Assembly (NCBI GenBank): GCA_002426195.1
Contig: DIOT01000030.1
Span: 1-64,000, forward strand
Source of the DNA: Bacteroidales bacterium UBA5507
GTDB lineage: Bacteria; Bacteroidota; Bacteroidia; Bacteroidales; Lentimicrobiaceae
Reading direction: 5' to 3'
Length of the DNA: 64,000 nucleotides
In this document: one piece after another, positions 45,063-53,299 of the stretch
Layout: the number at the start of each line of letters is the position of its first letter
Numbering within the stretch: the stretch's first letter is position 1
Translations under genes and position numbers: made by a program
The notes under the pieces: generated by a model
What the model was told of the DNA's origin: nothing
Database searches by the model: none
What the model saw: only the letters and a program-made list of their open reading frames with translations

Positions 45063-47969
45063 TTACAATGTTATATTTAACCCAACTGTAATAACCCTCG
45101 ACTGTGGGTAGGTAAAGAAATCAGTACCCATAATTATATTATCATTAGAGTAATAATTAACCTCAGGATCCATACCGGTATACTTAGTGAATAAAAATAG
45201 ATTTTCACCCGAGACAAATGCTCTGAGTGATTTCATGCCAATCTTTTTTGACAGGCCTTTTGGTAAGTTATATCCCAGAGTCACATTCTTAATTCTTAGG
45301 AAAGAGCCATTTTCAATAAATCTTGATGACTTATAGGTATCTCCAACCCTCGGGACATCAGTTATATCACCCGGTTTCTGCCAACGGTCAAGGATATCTA
45401 CTATTTGATTATCTTCTCCCATTCCCGATTTCAAATAAATCCAGGTTCCATTAAAGATATCATTCCCATAAATACTATGCAGGAAAATTGAAAGGTCGAA
45501 TCCACGATAACTAAATGAATTGGTTAGCCCGACAGTGAAATCAGGATTTGGGTCACCTATCTTAGTAATGTCATCTGACGTTACCTGACCATCATTATTG
45601 ATGTCATCATAAACCAAATTTCCGGTTGTTGGATCAACACCCAGGCATCGATATCCATAAAAAACGCCAATAGGTTCACCTTCAATTACCCAGTTACCTC
45701 CTCGACCTAAGTCGGCAATAGGCTGACCGTTGTATAATTTGAGCACTTCATTTCTGTTGATTGAGAAATTAAAAGAAGTATTCCATGTGAATTCTCTTTT
45801 GATATTCTGAGTATTGAGGACAATTTCAACCCCCTTATTCTCCATTTCTCCAATATTGGCACTAATTGTATAGAATCCTGTTGATGGGGGTAATGGGCGT
45901 TCCAGTAGCATATCAAAAGTGCGATTCTTATACAGGTCTAGAGAAACTGAAATTCTCTCTTTCAAGATAGATAAATCCATACCAATACCCTGTTGGAATG
46001 TGCTTTCCCATTTCAAATCAGGATTAGGGAGTTGTGTTGGAGCGATACCGGAGATCCCACCATAATTAAATCCACCACCATATAAACCATAACTTGCAAA
46101 ATCACTAATACCATCATTTCCGGTTAAACCAATACTCAAGCGTAGTTTTAAATCGTCAATCCATGTAGTATTTTGCATAAAGTTCTCTTCAGAAACTCTC
46201 CATGCTAATGAGGCAGCAGGGAAATAGCCATACCTATTGTTTTCTCCAAACTTAGATGAACCATCGGCTCTTGCGGTCAGTGTAAATATATACTTATACA
46301 TGTAATTATACTTAAACTGCCCGAAGAAGGAATTCATTCCTCTGTTAAGTGCTCCTGCTGAAGCAGCTCTTATTGTACCTGCTGAAGTTATATACTGTAG
46401 GTCTTCATTAGGAAAGTCTATAGCTTCAATATAAGTGTTACGCCTTGCATACTTTTCTGCACTATAACCTAAAAGCGCTTCAAAGTTGTGATTTTCATTG
46501 TATGTACCGACATATTGCAGAACATTACTACTTACCAGATTGCTAACGTATGTGGATCCTTCAATACCCAAACCGTTGTATTTAGCACCTTGAGCCGTAG
46601 TTATTGGATCATACTCATGTTCTCTCAATGTGTAGATGTCTGCACTTAATCGGGAAATGAAAGAAAATCCATTCCAGAATTTGTAATCAAGATAAATATT
46701 GTTATTGTTCCTATTGGTATATGCAACATTTTTGGTTTCATTGATTATTGCAACCGGATTCGCATATGGACCATCTTCATTATAGCTACCATCAGGATTA
46801 TAAACCGGATAAATCGCAGGTATTGAAAGGGCATTTGGCAGTGGACCAAATAATGTCTGATCTCCTTCAACGCGGTTATTTACTGAGTAACTCATACTAA
46901 ATCCACCACCTATCGTAAGATTCTTTAATAAAGAGTGGTCAACATTGATTCGTCCTGAATAACGGTCAAATGAGGTACTTTTGATTATACCATCTTGCTT
47001 ATAATAACTACCCGAAATAAATACCCGTGTCTTATCATTTCCACTACTAACCGATATCTCAGTGTTTGTTGTTGGTGCAACCTGAGTTATTTCTTTCATC
47101 CAATCGGTATCAACACCCTGAATATTCGTCTCCTTATAAGCATTCCACTGTTCAGCATTCATTAAATCCGGCATTCTTTCTGCAGGAAGGGTTTGCCAAC
47201 CATAGGTCGCATTCAGGTTTACCGTTGTCCTTTGTGAATCACCTTTACGAGTTGTAATAAGAATAACACCATTAGATGCCCTTGCACCATAGATTGCAGT
47301 TGCAGAAGCATCCTTTAAAATTGTAAAGGTTTCAATATCATTAGGATTAAGATCTGACATTGCACTTATCTCCTGACCGCTATAACCTATCTGCCCGTAA
47401 CTTCCTGTAAGCACAGGAACTCCGTCTATTACAACAAGTGGTTGATTGCTTGCATTTATTGAGCTACCGCCTCTTAATTTGATCAGATTTTGGCTTCCTG
47501 GAGTTCCTGAATTTTGAGTAATACTTACTCCTGCCGCTTTACCTTGCAGAACCCCTTCTATAGTACGAATGGGGGATATTTTTATTTCTTCCTCACCAAC
47601 AACATCTACCGATCCCGAAATCAACTTTCTGCTTGTTGTGCTATATCCAACAACCACAAGTTCTCCAAGATTGATGTTTTCTTCTTCCAAAGTAACATTG
47701 ATCTTCCGGTTCCCATCTACTGAAATCTCCTGTTTTTTCATTCCTACAAAAGAGAACACTAAAACAGAATTGGACTCTGCATCCAGTTGATAGGTTCCAT
47801 CAAGCTGGGTTATCGTTCCTTTTTGTGTTCCTTTGACCTGAACAGTCACTCCGGGTATTGGATTATTATCAGTAGCAGAAAGTACTCTTCCAGAAACCAG
47901 AATTGTTTGTGCCCACAAACTGCCCGAAGTTATTATCATCATTAGCAGTAAAAAAAATCTTTTTTGCAT
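45063..47969 (-). CDS. SusC/RagA-family TonB-linked outer-membrane transporter
   Basis: A 968-residue transporter with signal peptide (FFLLLMMIITSGSLWAQ), a carboxypeptidase-regulatory-like domain (VSGRVLSATDNNPIPGVTVQV to MKKQEISVDG, about 25-95) and a TonB-box segment (NLGELVVVGYST). The plug contains GTPGSQNLIKLRGGSSIN and VLKDASATAIYGARASNGVILITT. The rest is a 22-strand barrel. It has no extra N-terminal signalling domain, so no ECF sigma control is expected. It begins 15 bp after the S51 peptidase stop, so the operon order is S51, susC, susD, propeller. It probably imports oligopeptides released outside. Confidence 0.95.
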   Translation of the reverse strand: MQKRFFLLLMMIITSGSLWAQTILVSGRVLSATDNNPIPGVTVQVKGTQKGTITQLDGTYQLDAESNSVLVFSFVGMKKQEISVDGNRKINVTLEEENINLGELVVVGYSTTSRKLISGSVDVVGEEEIKISPIRTIEGVLQGKAAGVSITQNSGTPGSQNLIKLRGGSSINASNQPLVVIDGVPVLTGSYGQIGYSGQEISAMSDLNPNDIETFTILKDASATAIYGARASNGVILITTRKGDSQRTTVNLNATYGWQTLPAERMPDLMNAEQWNAYKETNIQGVDTDWMKEITQVAPTTNTEISVSSGNDKTRVFISGSYYKQDGIIKSTSFDRYSGRINVDHSLLKNLTIGGGFSMSYSVNNRVEGDQTLFGPLPNALSIPAIYPVYNPDGSYNEDGPYANPVAIINETKNVAYTNRNNNNIYLDYKFWNGFSFISRLSADIYTLREHEYDPITTAQGAKYNGLGIEGSTYVSNLVSSNVLQYVGTYNENHNFEALLGYSAEKYARRNTYIEAIDFPNEDLQYITSAGTIRAASAGALNRGMNSFFGQFKYNYMYKYIFTLTARADGSSKFGENNRYGYFPAASLAWRVSEENFMQNTTWIDDLKLRLSIGLTGNDGISDFASYGLYGGGFNYGGISGIAPTQLPNPDLKWESTFQQGIGMDLSILKERISVSLDLYKNRTFDMLLERPLPPSTGFYTISANIGEMENKGVEIVLNTQNIKREFTWNTSFNFSINRNEVLKLYNGQPIADLGRGGNWVIEGEPIGVFYGYRCLGVDPTTGNLVYDDINNDGQVTSDDITKIGDPNPDFTVGLTNSFSYRGFDLSIFLHSIYGNDIFNGTWIYLKSGMGEDNQIVDILDRWQKPGDITDVPRVGDTYKSSRFIENGSFLRIKNVTLGYNLPKGLSKKIGMKSLRAFVSGENLFLFTKYTGMDPEVNYYSNDNIIMGTDFFTYPQSRVITVGLNITL

Positions 47970-47984
47970 AGGTGTTGGTTTTGT

Positions 47985-49289
47985 TTAGTCAACTGTTTTT
48001 ATTTGATGGTATTCTATTCTTACAGGCTCTATATCCATCCGCACTCCACTGAATAAATACTTTTCATTTTCATCATCTGTTTGACCTGAAAATGCTGAAA
48101 AATTAGATTGCCTTGACAGTACTACTTTAATAGCATTTTCACTATTTATATAGTTTAAGTTTTGTATTCCTGATAAATTGGGCCGATTGGCCATTTCTGT
48201 TAAAATATCGACAAATCCATAGTTGTATGAAGTCAATAACCCATTTTGAATGATTGTATCATAATTGCTTTCTATAGGCCTCTGATGACCATCCTCAATC
48301 TTTAGTAGTAAATTTGATTTATATGATGCGGGTAAAATTGCGCCTGTGGTAATGTCAAACATGTCGCCTGTCGTAAGATAGTGAATAGTGACATTTTCGA
48401 CCGACATCAATGTATCGCTCTTTCCAGATACCATATTATAAATAGCTTTTGAAGCATCAATTATAGTTACTCCTGATGCGCCAACTACTTCAAATTTGTT
48501 TGTAACAGGAGTGTAACACAGAGCAGTATTTTCATCTACACCGTACCCCATCGTAAATCCCGACCTCCAAAGTGCGGTTATAAGTCTGCCTAGTCTAGCC
48601 CTTTCATTAAAATGTTGATCCACAATTCCCTGTTTAAAAAAACCAAGTCCTTCAGCCATTACTAATTGCTCATCAGAGTCGGACCATGTTAAAGCTCCCA
48701 TACTTGTTCCTGATGCGATCATGGGATGGCTCATCATTGCGGCACCGGCACTAGTACCACCAACAACACCTCCTCTATTATATACATCCCAAACTGCCTC
48801 TAACACAGGCGTCTTTTCACAATTCTGTTTGTATAATAGCTTAGTTATCCTTGATTGGTCACCCCCTGTAAACCAAACACAAGAACATTTTCTAACATCT
48901 TCAGCAAGTTTTATATCGTAAGAATTATCCTTCCATTTTGATTCATCAACATTTAAAGTGCTGTCATCATCAACCATAGCTATTGGGATCAGATGGATAT
49001 TTTTAGGTTCTACACCATATGACAGTAAAGTACTTCTGATAAGTACATAAGATTGCATAGGAACCCCACCGGCAGCCGGTATAATGGCAAAACTGGCATT
49101 TTCAGGACCACCTGCTAAATTAATCAGTTTGACATAAAAGTCGTGATTTTCAGCTTCCATGCCTCCACCTGCTATTACTAGATGCCCCAGGAAAGGTTCG
49201 TTTTGATCAATATGCTCATTTTGGGCATGAGTAACCACAAAAGACAAGAATACTATTGATATAGTAATAATAAATATTTTATGTGGCAT
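47985..49289 (-). CDS. Secreted cyanophycinase-family peptidase (S51)
   Basis: A 434-residue protein with signal peptide (IFIITISIVFLSFVVTHAQ). It carries the S51 fold and catalytic set of cyanophycinase CphB: nucleophile Ser180 in GGTSAGAA, His226 in DQHFNERARLGR with Arg230, Arg232 and Arg235 at the same spacing as in CphB, Glu253 in GVDENTAL and Gln145 in GGDQ. Cyanophycinase cuts the Asp-backbone polymer cyanophycin to beta-Asp-Arg. The length matches secreted CphE-type enzymes (about 420), not the shorter cytoplasmic CphB. It is the first gene of the SusCD operon. Narrow specificity versus other isoaspartyl peptides cannot be settled from sequence. Confidence 0.88.
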   Translation of the reverse strand: MPHKIFIITISIVFLSFVVTHAQNEHIDQNEPFLGHLVIAGGGMEAENHDFYVKLINLAGGPENASFAIIPAAGGVPMQSYVLIRSTLLSYGVEPKNIHLIPIAMVDDDSTLNVDESKWKDNSYDIKLAEDVRKCSCVWFTGGDQSRITKLLYKQNCEKTPVLEAVWDVYNRGGVVGGTSAGAAMMSHPMIASGTSMGALTWSDSDEQLVMAEGLGFFKQGIVDQHFNERARLGRLITALWRSGFTMGYGVDENTALCYTPVTNKFEVVGASGVTIIDASKAIYNMVSGKSDTLMSVENVTIHYLTTGDMFDITTGAILPASYKSNLLLKIEDGHQRPIESNYDTIIQNGLLTSYNYGFVDILTEMANRPNLSGIQNLNYINSENAIKVVLSRQSNFSAFSGQTDDENEKYLFSGVRMDIEPVRIEYHQIKTVD

Positions 49290-49309
49290 AGAAGAAGTGC
49301 AATACAGAG

Positions 49310-49317
49310 CAAATATA
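49310..49317 (-). promoter_or_regulatory. Promoter -7 element of the S51-SusCD operon
   Basis: On the minus strand this reads TATATTTG, an exact TAnnTTTG. It would start the transcript near 49303, about 14 nt before the start codon. A TTTC near 49346-49349 is a weak -33. The operator-like repeats at 49385-49439 lie about 80-135 bp upstream. Confidence 0.5.
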
Positions 49318-49384
49318 ACTAAATATATGGATGTTTACTATCCATGAAACCTTTTTTATTGTACTCACGAAGATAAACTGGAGG

Positions 49385-49439
49385 TACACTTACGGTATGC
49401 TTACGGTAAACTTACGATATAATTACGGTTAGAATACGA
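49385..49439. repeat. Five tandem 11-bp repeats, likely regulator-binding array
   Basis: The core TTACGG or a close variant occurs at 49390, 49401, 49412 (TTACGA), 49423 and 49434 (ATACGA), an exact 11-bp period or about one helical turn. The units read TACACTTACGG, TATGCTTACGG, TAAACTTACGA, TATAATTACGG and TTAGAATACGA. Direct repeats at this spacing are the binding pattern of PhoB/OmpR-type regulators. They lie between the divergent S51-SusCD and isoaspartyl dipeptidase genes, in a 330-bp region whose remainder holds only promoter elements and a hairpin near 49327-49345. Confidence 0.75.
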
Positions 49440-49581
49440 TTTTATTAAATGTTATCTATCTTAATTCTATGTTTTTACTAAGTTTACATCCTCTCTATCG
49501 CCTTATTTATTCTTACCAACTTTATTTTATAAGATGAATGAAAACAATTTAGACTCTCCACGCATTTATGCTTTTATTTAC

Positions 49582-49589
49582 CATCTTTG
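49582..49589 (+). promoter_or_regulatory. Weak -7 element before the isoaspartyl dipeptidase gene
   Basis: CATCTTTG differs from TAnnTTTG at the first base. It would start the transcript near 49596, 24 nt before the ATG at 49620. Confidence 0.35.
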
Positions 49590-49619
49590 TATTTAAGAAC
49601 AATAAGTAAACACGAAAAA

Positions 49620-50774
49620 ATGATCACATTATTCAAGAAAGCAAATGTATATTCCCCTGATTTCATAGGCCCTATGGATGTTCTAACCGGAGGTAAAACA
49701 ATACTCGATATAGCTGAGAACATCACTCCCCCAACAGGCATAGAGGTTGATGTTATCAATTGCGAAGGATTAGATCTTATGCCAGGATTAATTGATGCTC
49801 ACGTGCATATAACAGGTGGAGGTGGTGAAGGTGGACCTGCATCACGAATGCCAGAACTTGAAATAAGTATGATGATTGATGGAGGAGTTACAACAGTAAT
49901 AGGATGCTTGGGAACTGACGGAATAACACGTTCTGTTGATAGCGTTTTGATGAAAGTTAAGACTATCAGGGCCAAGGGTATGTCGGCCTGGATGTATACC
50001 GGAGCTTACCAGGTGCCCACTCCAACAATTACTGGTGACATAACCCGGGATATTGCTTTAATAGAAGAAGTGATTGGAGTTGGTGAGATTGCAATATCCG
50101 ATCATAGATCCTCAGCCCCTACAATTGCAGAACTTTCCAAACTTGCCGGTCATGCGAGAGTTGCCGGTATGATAGGTGGTAAAGCCGGTATAATAAACTT
50201 CCATATGGGTGATGCCCGAAATCCTTTTCAACCAATTCACGACATTGTTGCAAATACTGAATTAAACTACAGGCAATTTGTCCCAACTCATATTAACAGA
50301 AATGAATATATATTTGAGGATGCTAAAAAATATGGAATAAAAGGATACATTGACATAACCACCAGCTCATATCCATACTATCAGGACGAAGAAATAAAAC
50401 CATCAGTAGCACTTCGTGAATTATTAGACAGTGGGGTACCAATTGAGCACATTACTTTTACTTCAGATTCCTGTGGTTCTTTACCTACTTTCGATCATGA
50501 AACCGGAGAGCTAATAAGAATTGATATGGGGTATCCTGACTCGGTCCTGCGTGAGATAAAAGAAAGTGTTTTTGATGAGAAAATCCCTTTGCAGACAGCA
50601 CTAAAAGTAGCTACATCAAATCCTGCCACTATTTTAAAGTTACATAGTAAAGGTTTCATCAGAAAGGGATTTGATGCCGATATTCTACTGCTTGACAGAA
50701 ATATGAACATTATATACTTAATGGCTAATGGAAAGATTGTCAAAAGAGAGATCTCAAAAACAATGGCAGTCTAA
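49620..50774 (+). CDS. iadA: Isoaspartyl dipeptidase (beta-aspartyl-peptidase), M38
   Basis: A 384-residue amidohydrolase that hydrolyses beta-aspartyl dipeptides. Metal ligands and partners: His61 and His63 in DAHVHITGGGGEGG, Lys188 in GGKAG (carboxylated bridging lysine), His224 in PTHINRN and Asp283 in TSDSCGS, all typical of IadA. DHRSSAPT near residues 161-168 also matches. No signal peptide, so cytoplasmic. The ATG at 49620 is preferred over an in-frame TTG at 49587. The gene overlaps the M28 peptidase gene by one base (TAATG). Together with the S51 peptidase it would complete degradation of cyanophycin-type dipeptides. Confidence 0.92.
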   Translation: MITLFKKANVYSPDFIGPMDVLTGGKTILDIAENITPPTGIEVDVINCEGLDLMPGLIDAHVHITGGGGEGGPASRMPELEISMMIDGGVTTVIGCLGTDGITRSVDSVLMKVKTIRAKGMSAWMYTGAYQVPTPTITGDITRDIALIEEVIGVGEIAISDHRSSAPTIAELSKLAGHARVAGMIGGKAGIINFHMGDARNPFQPIHDIVANTELNYRQFVPTHINRNEYIFEDAKKYGIKGYIDITTSSYPYYQDEEIKPSVALRELLDSGVPIEHITFTSDSCGSLPTFDHETGELIRIDMGYPDSVLREIKESVFDEKIPLQTALKVATSNPATILKLHSKGFIRKGFDADILLLDRNMNIIYLMANGKIVKREISKTMAV

Positions 50775-52276
50775 TGATTACGGGTGAATCAATTACAAAA
50801 AGTCATGTTGATTATATGACACTAATTAAAAAAGTGTGGGTGATTTTACTATTACTATTTTTTCATAATAGTGCACTCTCACAACAAAAGAAGGAAATAT
50901 CCGGAATTATCCAGTATTTATCTTCACCATTACTTGAAGGCCGCGAAATTGGCACTCATGGATCAAAAATAGCTGCGGAATACATTGCATCACAGTTTAT
51001 ACAATCCGGCCTAAAACCAATAAAAAAGTCAAATGTTGAGTCCCCTTCTATCTCAGATTACTTCCAGAACTTTAATTTGAAGCGTTATAGAGTAAAAGAT
51101 TGTTCCCTTTCAGTAAGCGATACCCAATTGACTCATGGCACTGATTTTATTATTGAGAATGCAGTCAGAAATATCACTATCAAAGATAGACCGGTATGGG
51201 TAGGATATGGAATAAATGACTCAGCAACTTTAATCAGAAGTTATAATCCTATTGATGTTGTGGGAAAAGTCGTGATCATAAAAGACGGATTTCCAAACAT
51301 TAGTGAGTCTTGGGGAAAGGAATGGTCTATAATATCGCAAAATAAGGATTCCTCTTACTTCGAACTAGATAATCGCGCTATACGTTTAGCGCAAGAAGGA
51401 GCTACTTTATTAATTGTGATACCAAAGGATTATCCTGAATCTTTTGTATCTCCTGTTAAGCCAAACATGGTTGGGACTTGTAATAATACTGAATTATATC
51501 AGGATGCAATCTTCCTAAAAAAAGGAGAAAGTCATAATGAAATTCCTGTAGTGTATTTATCCATGCATGGTGCAGACAAATTCTATTCAACCAGGCATGA
51601 TTCATTGCTAAGAGTAAGCTTTATCATTGAACAAGACTCCATTCAGGCTTATAATGTCGTCAGTTGCCTTCCGGGACAAGACACCAATGCAACAGTAATT
51701 ATTGGAGCGCATTATGATCACCTCGGTAGTCGATCTGAAGGAATATATACAGGGGCGGACGATAATGCATCAGGGATAGCGGGCTTGCTTATTCTTGCCC
51801 GCCATTTTGCGAATTCAGGAGTAACTCCCGAATTCAATTTAGTGTTCGCAGCATGGACCGGTGAAGAAAAAGGGTTGCTTGGTAGTGAACATTATGCCTC
51901 TAAACTGGATACATCCAAGAGAATAAAGTTATACCTCAATATGGATATGATTTCACGTTCGGCCCCTGAAGATATCAGGTTGAATATTATAAGTATTGGC
52001 ACCCGAAAGATAGATGAGGGACTACGAATTAAAGCTTCCGAGGTTAATAAGGACCTGAATGATTATTTTCAACTCGATTTATGGGAAGTGGATGGTTATC
52101 ATGGAAGTGATTATGCTTCATTTACATCTTTAAATATACCAGTAGCTACTTTTTTTAGTGGGTTCCATAATGATTACCATACACCATGCGATAATTTTCA
52201 GCGAATAGATATTCACAAAGCAGATCAAATCATAAATTTCATTAGTAAATTCCTGGAAACGGTTCTATTAAATTGA
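50774..52276 (+). CDS. Secreted M28-family aminopeptidase
   Basis: A 500-residue zinc peptidase with a signal peptide (VWVILLLLFFHNSALSQQ). Zn ligands and catalytic residues are His313 and Asp315 (GAHYDHLG), Asp330 (GADDNASG), Glu364-Glu365 (WTGEEKGLLG), Asp391 and a C-terminal His in FHNDYHTPCDN. A protease-associated insert lies near residues 140-290. The start overlaps the iadA stop (TAATG); a later ATG at 50816 would give a tidier signal peptide. It probably trims peptides in the periplasm or at the surface. Its substrate within the locus is not known. Confidence 0.88.
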   Translation: MITGESITKSHVDYMTLIKKVWVILLLLFFHNSALSQQKKEISGIIQYLSSPLLEGREIGTHGSKIAAEYIASQFIQSGLKPIKKSNVESPSISDYFQNFNLKRYRVKDCSLSVSDTQLTHGTDFIIENAVRNITIKDRPVWVGYGINDSATLIRSYNPIDVVGKVVIIKDGFPNISESWGKEWSIISQNKDSSYFELDNRAIRLAQEGATLLIVIPKDYPESFVSPVKPNMVGTCNNTELYQDAIFLKKGESHNEIPVVYLSMHGADKFYSTRHDSLLRVSFIIEQDSIQAYNVVSCLPGQDTNATVIIGAHYDHLGSRSEGIYTGADDNASGIAGLLILARHFANSGVTPEFNLVFAAWTGEEKGLLGSEHYASKLDTSKRIKLYLNMDMISRSAPEDIRLNIISIGTRKIDEGLRIKASEVNKDLNDYFQLDLWEVDGYHGSDYASFTSLNIPVATFFSGFHNDYHTPCDNFQRIDIHKADQIINFISKFLETVLLN

Positions 52277-52294
52277 CCTTTTATTTGACAAAAC

Positions 52295-52330
52295 TCCCCT
52301 GAAAGTCTGCATTATTAAACTATCAGGGGA
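52295..52330. terminator. Possible bidirectional terminator
   Basis: TCCCCTGA (52295-52302) pairs with TCAGGGGA (52323-52330) with a 20-nt loop, between the stops of the convergent M28 and secreted-protein genes. A strong T-run is absent, so efficiency is uncertain. Confidence 0.4.
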
Positions 52331-52361
52331 ATAAATGTTTACGACCTAATCTACTGAAACT

Positions 52362-53162
52362 CTATCTTTTTACAATCTTCCTGGTAGAAACAATCTGATC
52401 ATTCATATAGAATGAAGCAAAGTATACTCCTTTCTTAAGACTGGATACATTAATAGGTTTATTAGTAATAATCTGCCTTTCGAGAATAGATTCACCTAGT
52501 AGATTATAAATCACAATACGATTAGCCTTCGCATTATTTAAGTATAATTCATTTACAACAGGATTTGGGTAAATTCGGAAATTATCCTGTGTCAAATCGT
52601 TGGTTTTGACAATGTCAGCCACATCAATCCTTACACTATCAAGAAGGAGTTTATAATTATCAGTGCAATCATAATGTCTCCATGCAATGTAAATTTGTTG
52701 ACCAACAAAACTTGAAATATCAATCTGACGCTTATTCCAATAATAAGCATCGGCTTCAAGGATTTCTTCAAAAACAGAATTATTAAAGCCTTCAACAGAT
52801 GGTGTTGTTGTAGAAATGTTAACCTGGTACTTTTCAGCCGGCCACTCTTCATCTCCTACTCCAATCGTCCAATAAAGGACAGCGGGAGCTGTAACATTTC
52901 TTAAATCAATCTGTGGAGAAACAAGATAATTGTCAGGGGTAAGAGGATCTTCATTCCAGGATTCTGAAACAGCATAGGTTTCCAGGACATCTCCTTCATA
53001 CCAATCGGCATACCAAACATAGGTATCACCATCTGCGTCAATGTTAGTCCAACCAGCAGGTAATTCAGTCTGACTATCGAAAGGTTCGTTGAAAAGGACC
53101 TCCTGAGCGCTAAGGCTGATTGAAACTGCCGCCAATAAAGTAAAAAGTAAAAGTTTTTTCAT
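52362..53162 (-). CDS. Secreted choice-of-anchor J protein with T9SS sorting tail
   Basis: A 266-residue protein with a signal peptide (KKLLLFTLLAAVSISLSAQ) read from the ATG at 53162; a further in-frame start at 53213 adds a non-signal leader and is rejected. The body (LFNEPFDSQTELPAGWTNIDADGDTYVWYADW) is a cleaved-adhesin/choice-of-anchor J beta-sandwich, ending with LLLDSVRIDV. The last 80 residues (NFRIYPNPVVNELYLNNAKANRIVIYNLLGESIL, final STRKIVKR) are a T9SS type A sorting domain. Expected to be displayed on the cell surface. It interrupts the run of plus-strand peptide-use genes, so it may or may not belong to the locus. Confidence 0.82.
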   Translation of the reverse strand: MKKLLLFTLLAAVSISLSAQEVLFNEPFDSQTELPAGWTNIDADGDTYVWYADWYEGDVLETYAVSESWNEDPLTPDNYLVSPQIDLRNVTAPAVLYWTIGVGDEEWPAEKYQVNISTTTPSVEGFNNSVFEEILEADAYYWNKRQIDISSFVGQQIYIAWRHYDCTDNYKLLLDSVRIDVADIVKTNDLTQDNFRIYPNPVVNELYLNNAKANRIVIYNLLGESILERQIITNKPINVSSLKKGVYFASFYMNDQIVSTRKIVKR

Positions 53163-53299
53163 AAGGATAATGTGTTGGTTATGTAATTTGTTTGTGACAA
53201 ATATAATAAACAAATGGCAGGTATAAAAGTAGATGGCATAACTAACTATTTATATTTTTTCTTTCATGCTTCATAAATTCAGTAAATTATGTATGTTTG

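Noticed and set aside
49385..49439. CRISPR interpretation of the tandem repeats
   Set aside because: The unit is only 11 bp with no spacers, and there are no cas genes nearby.
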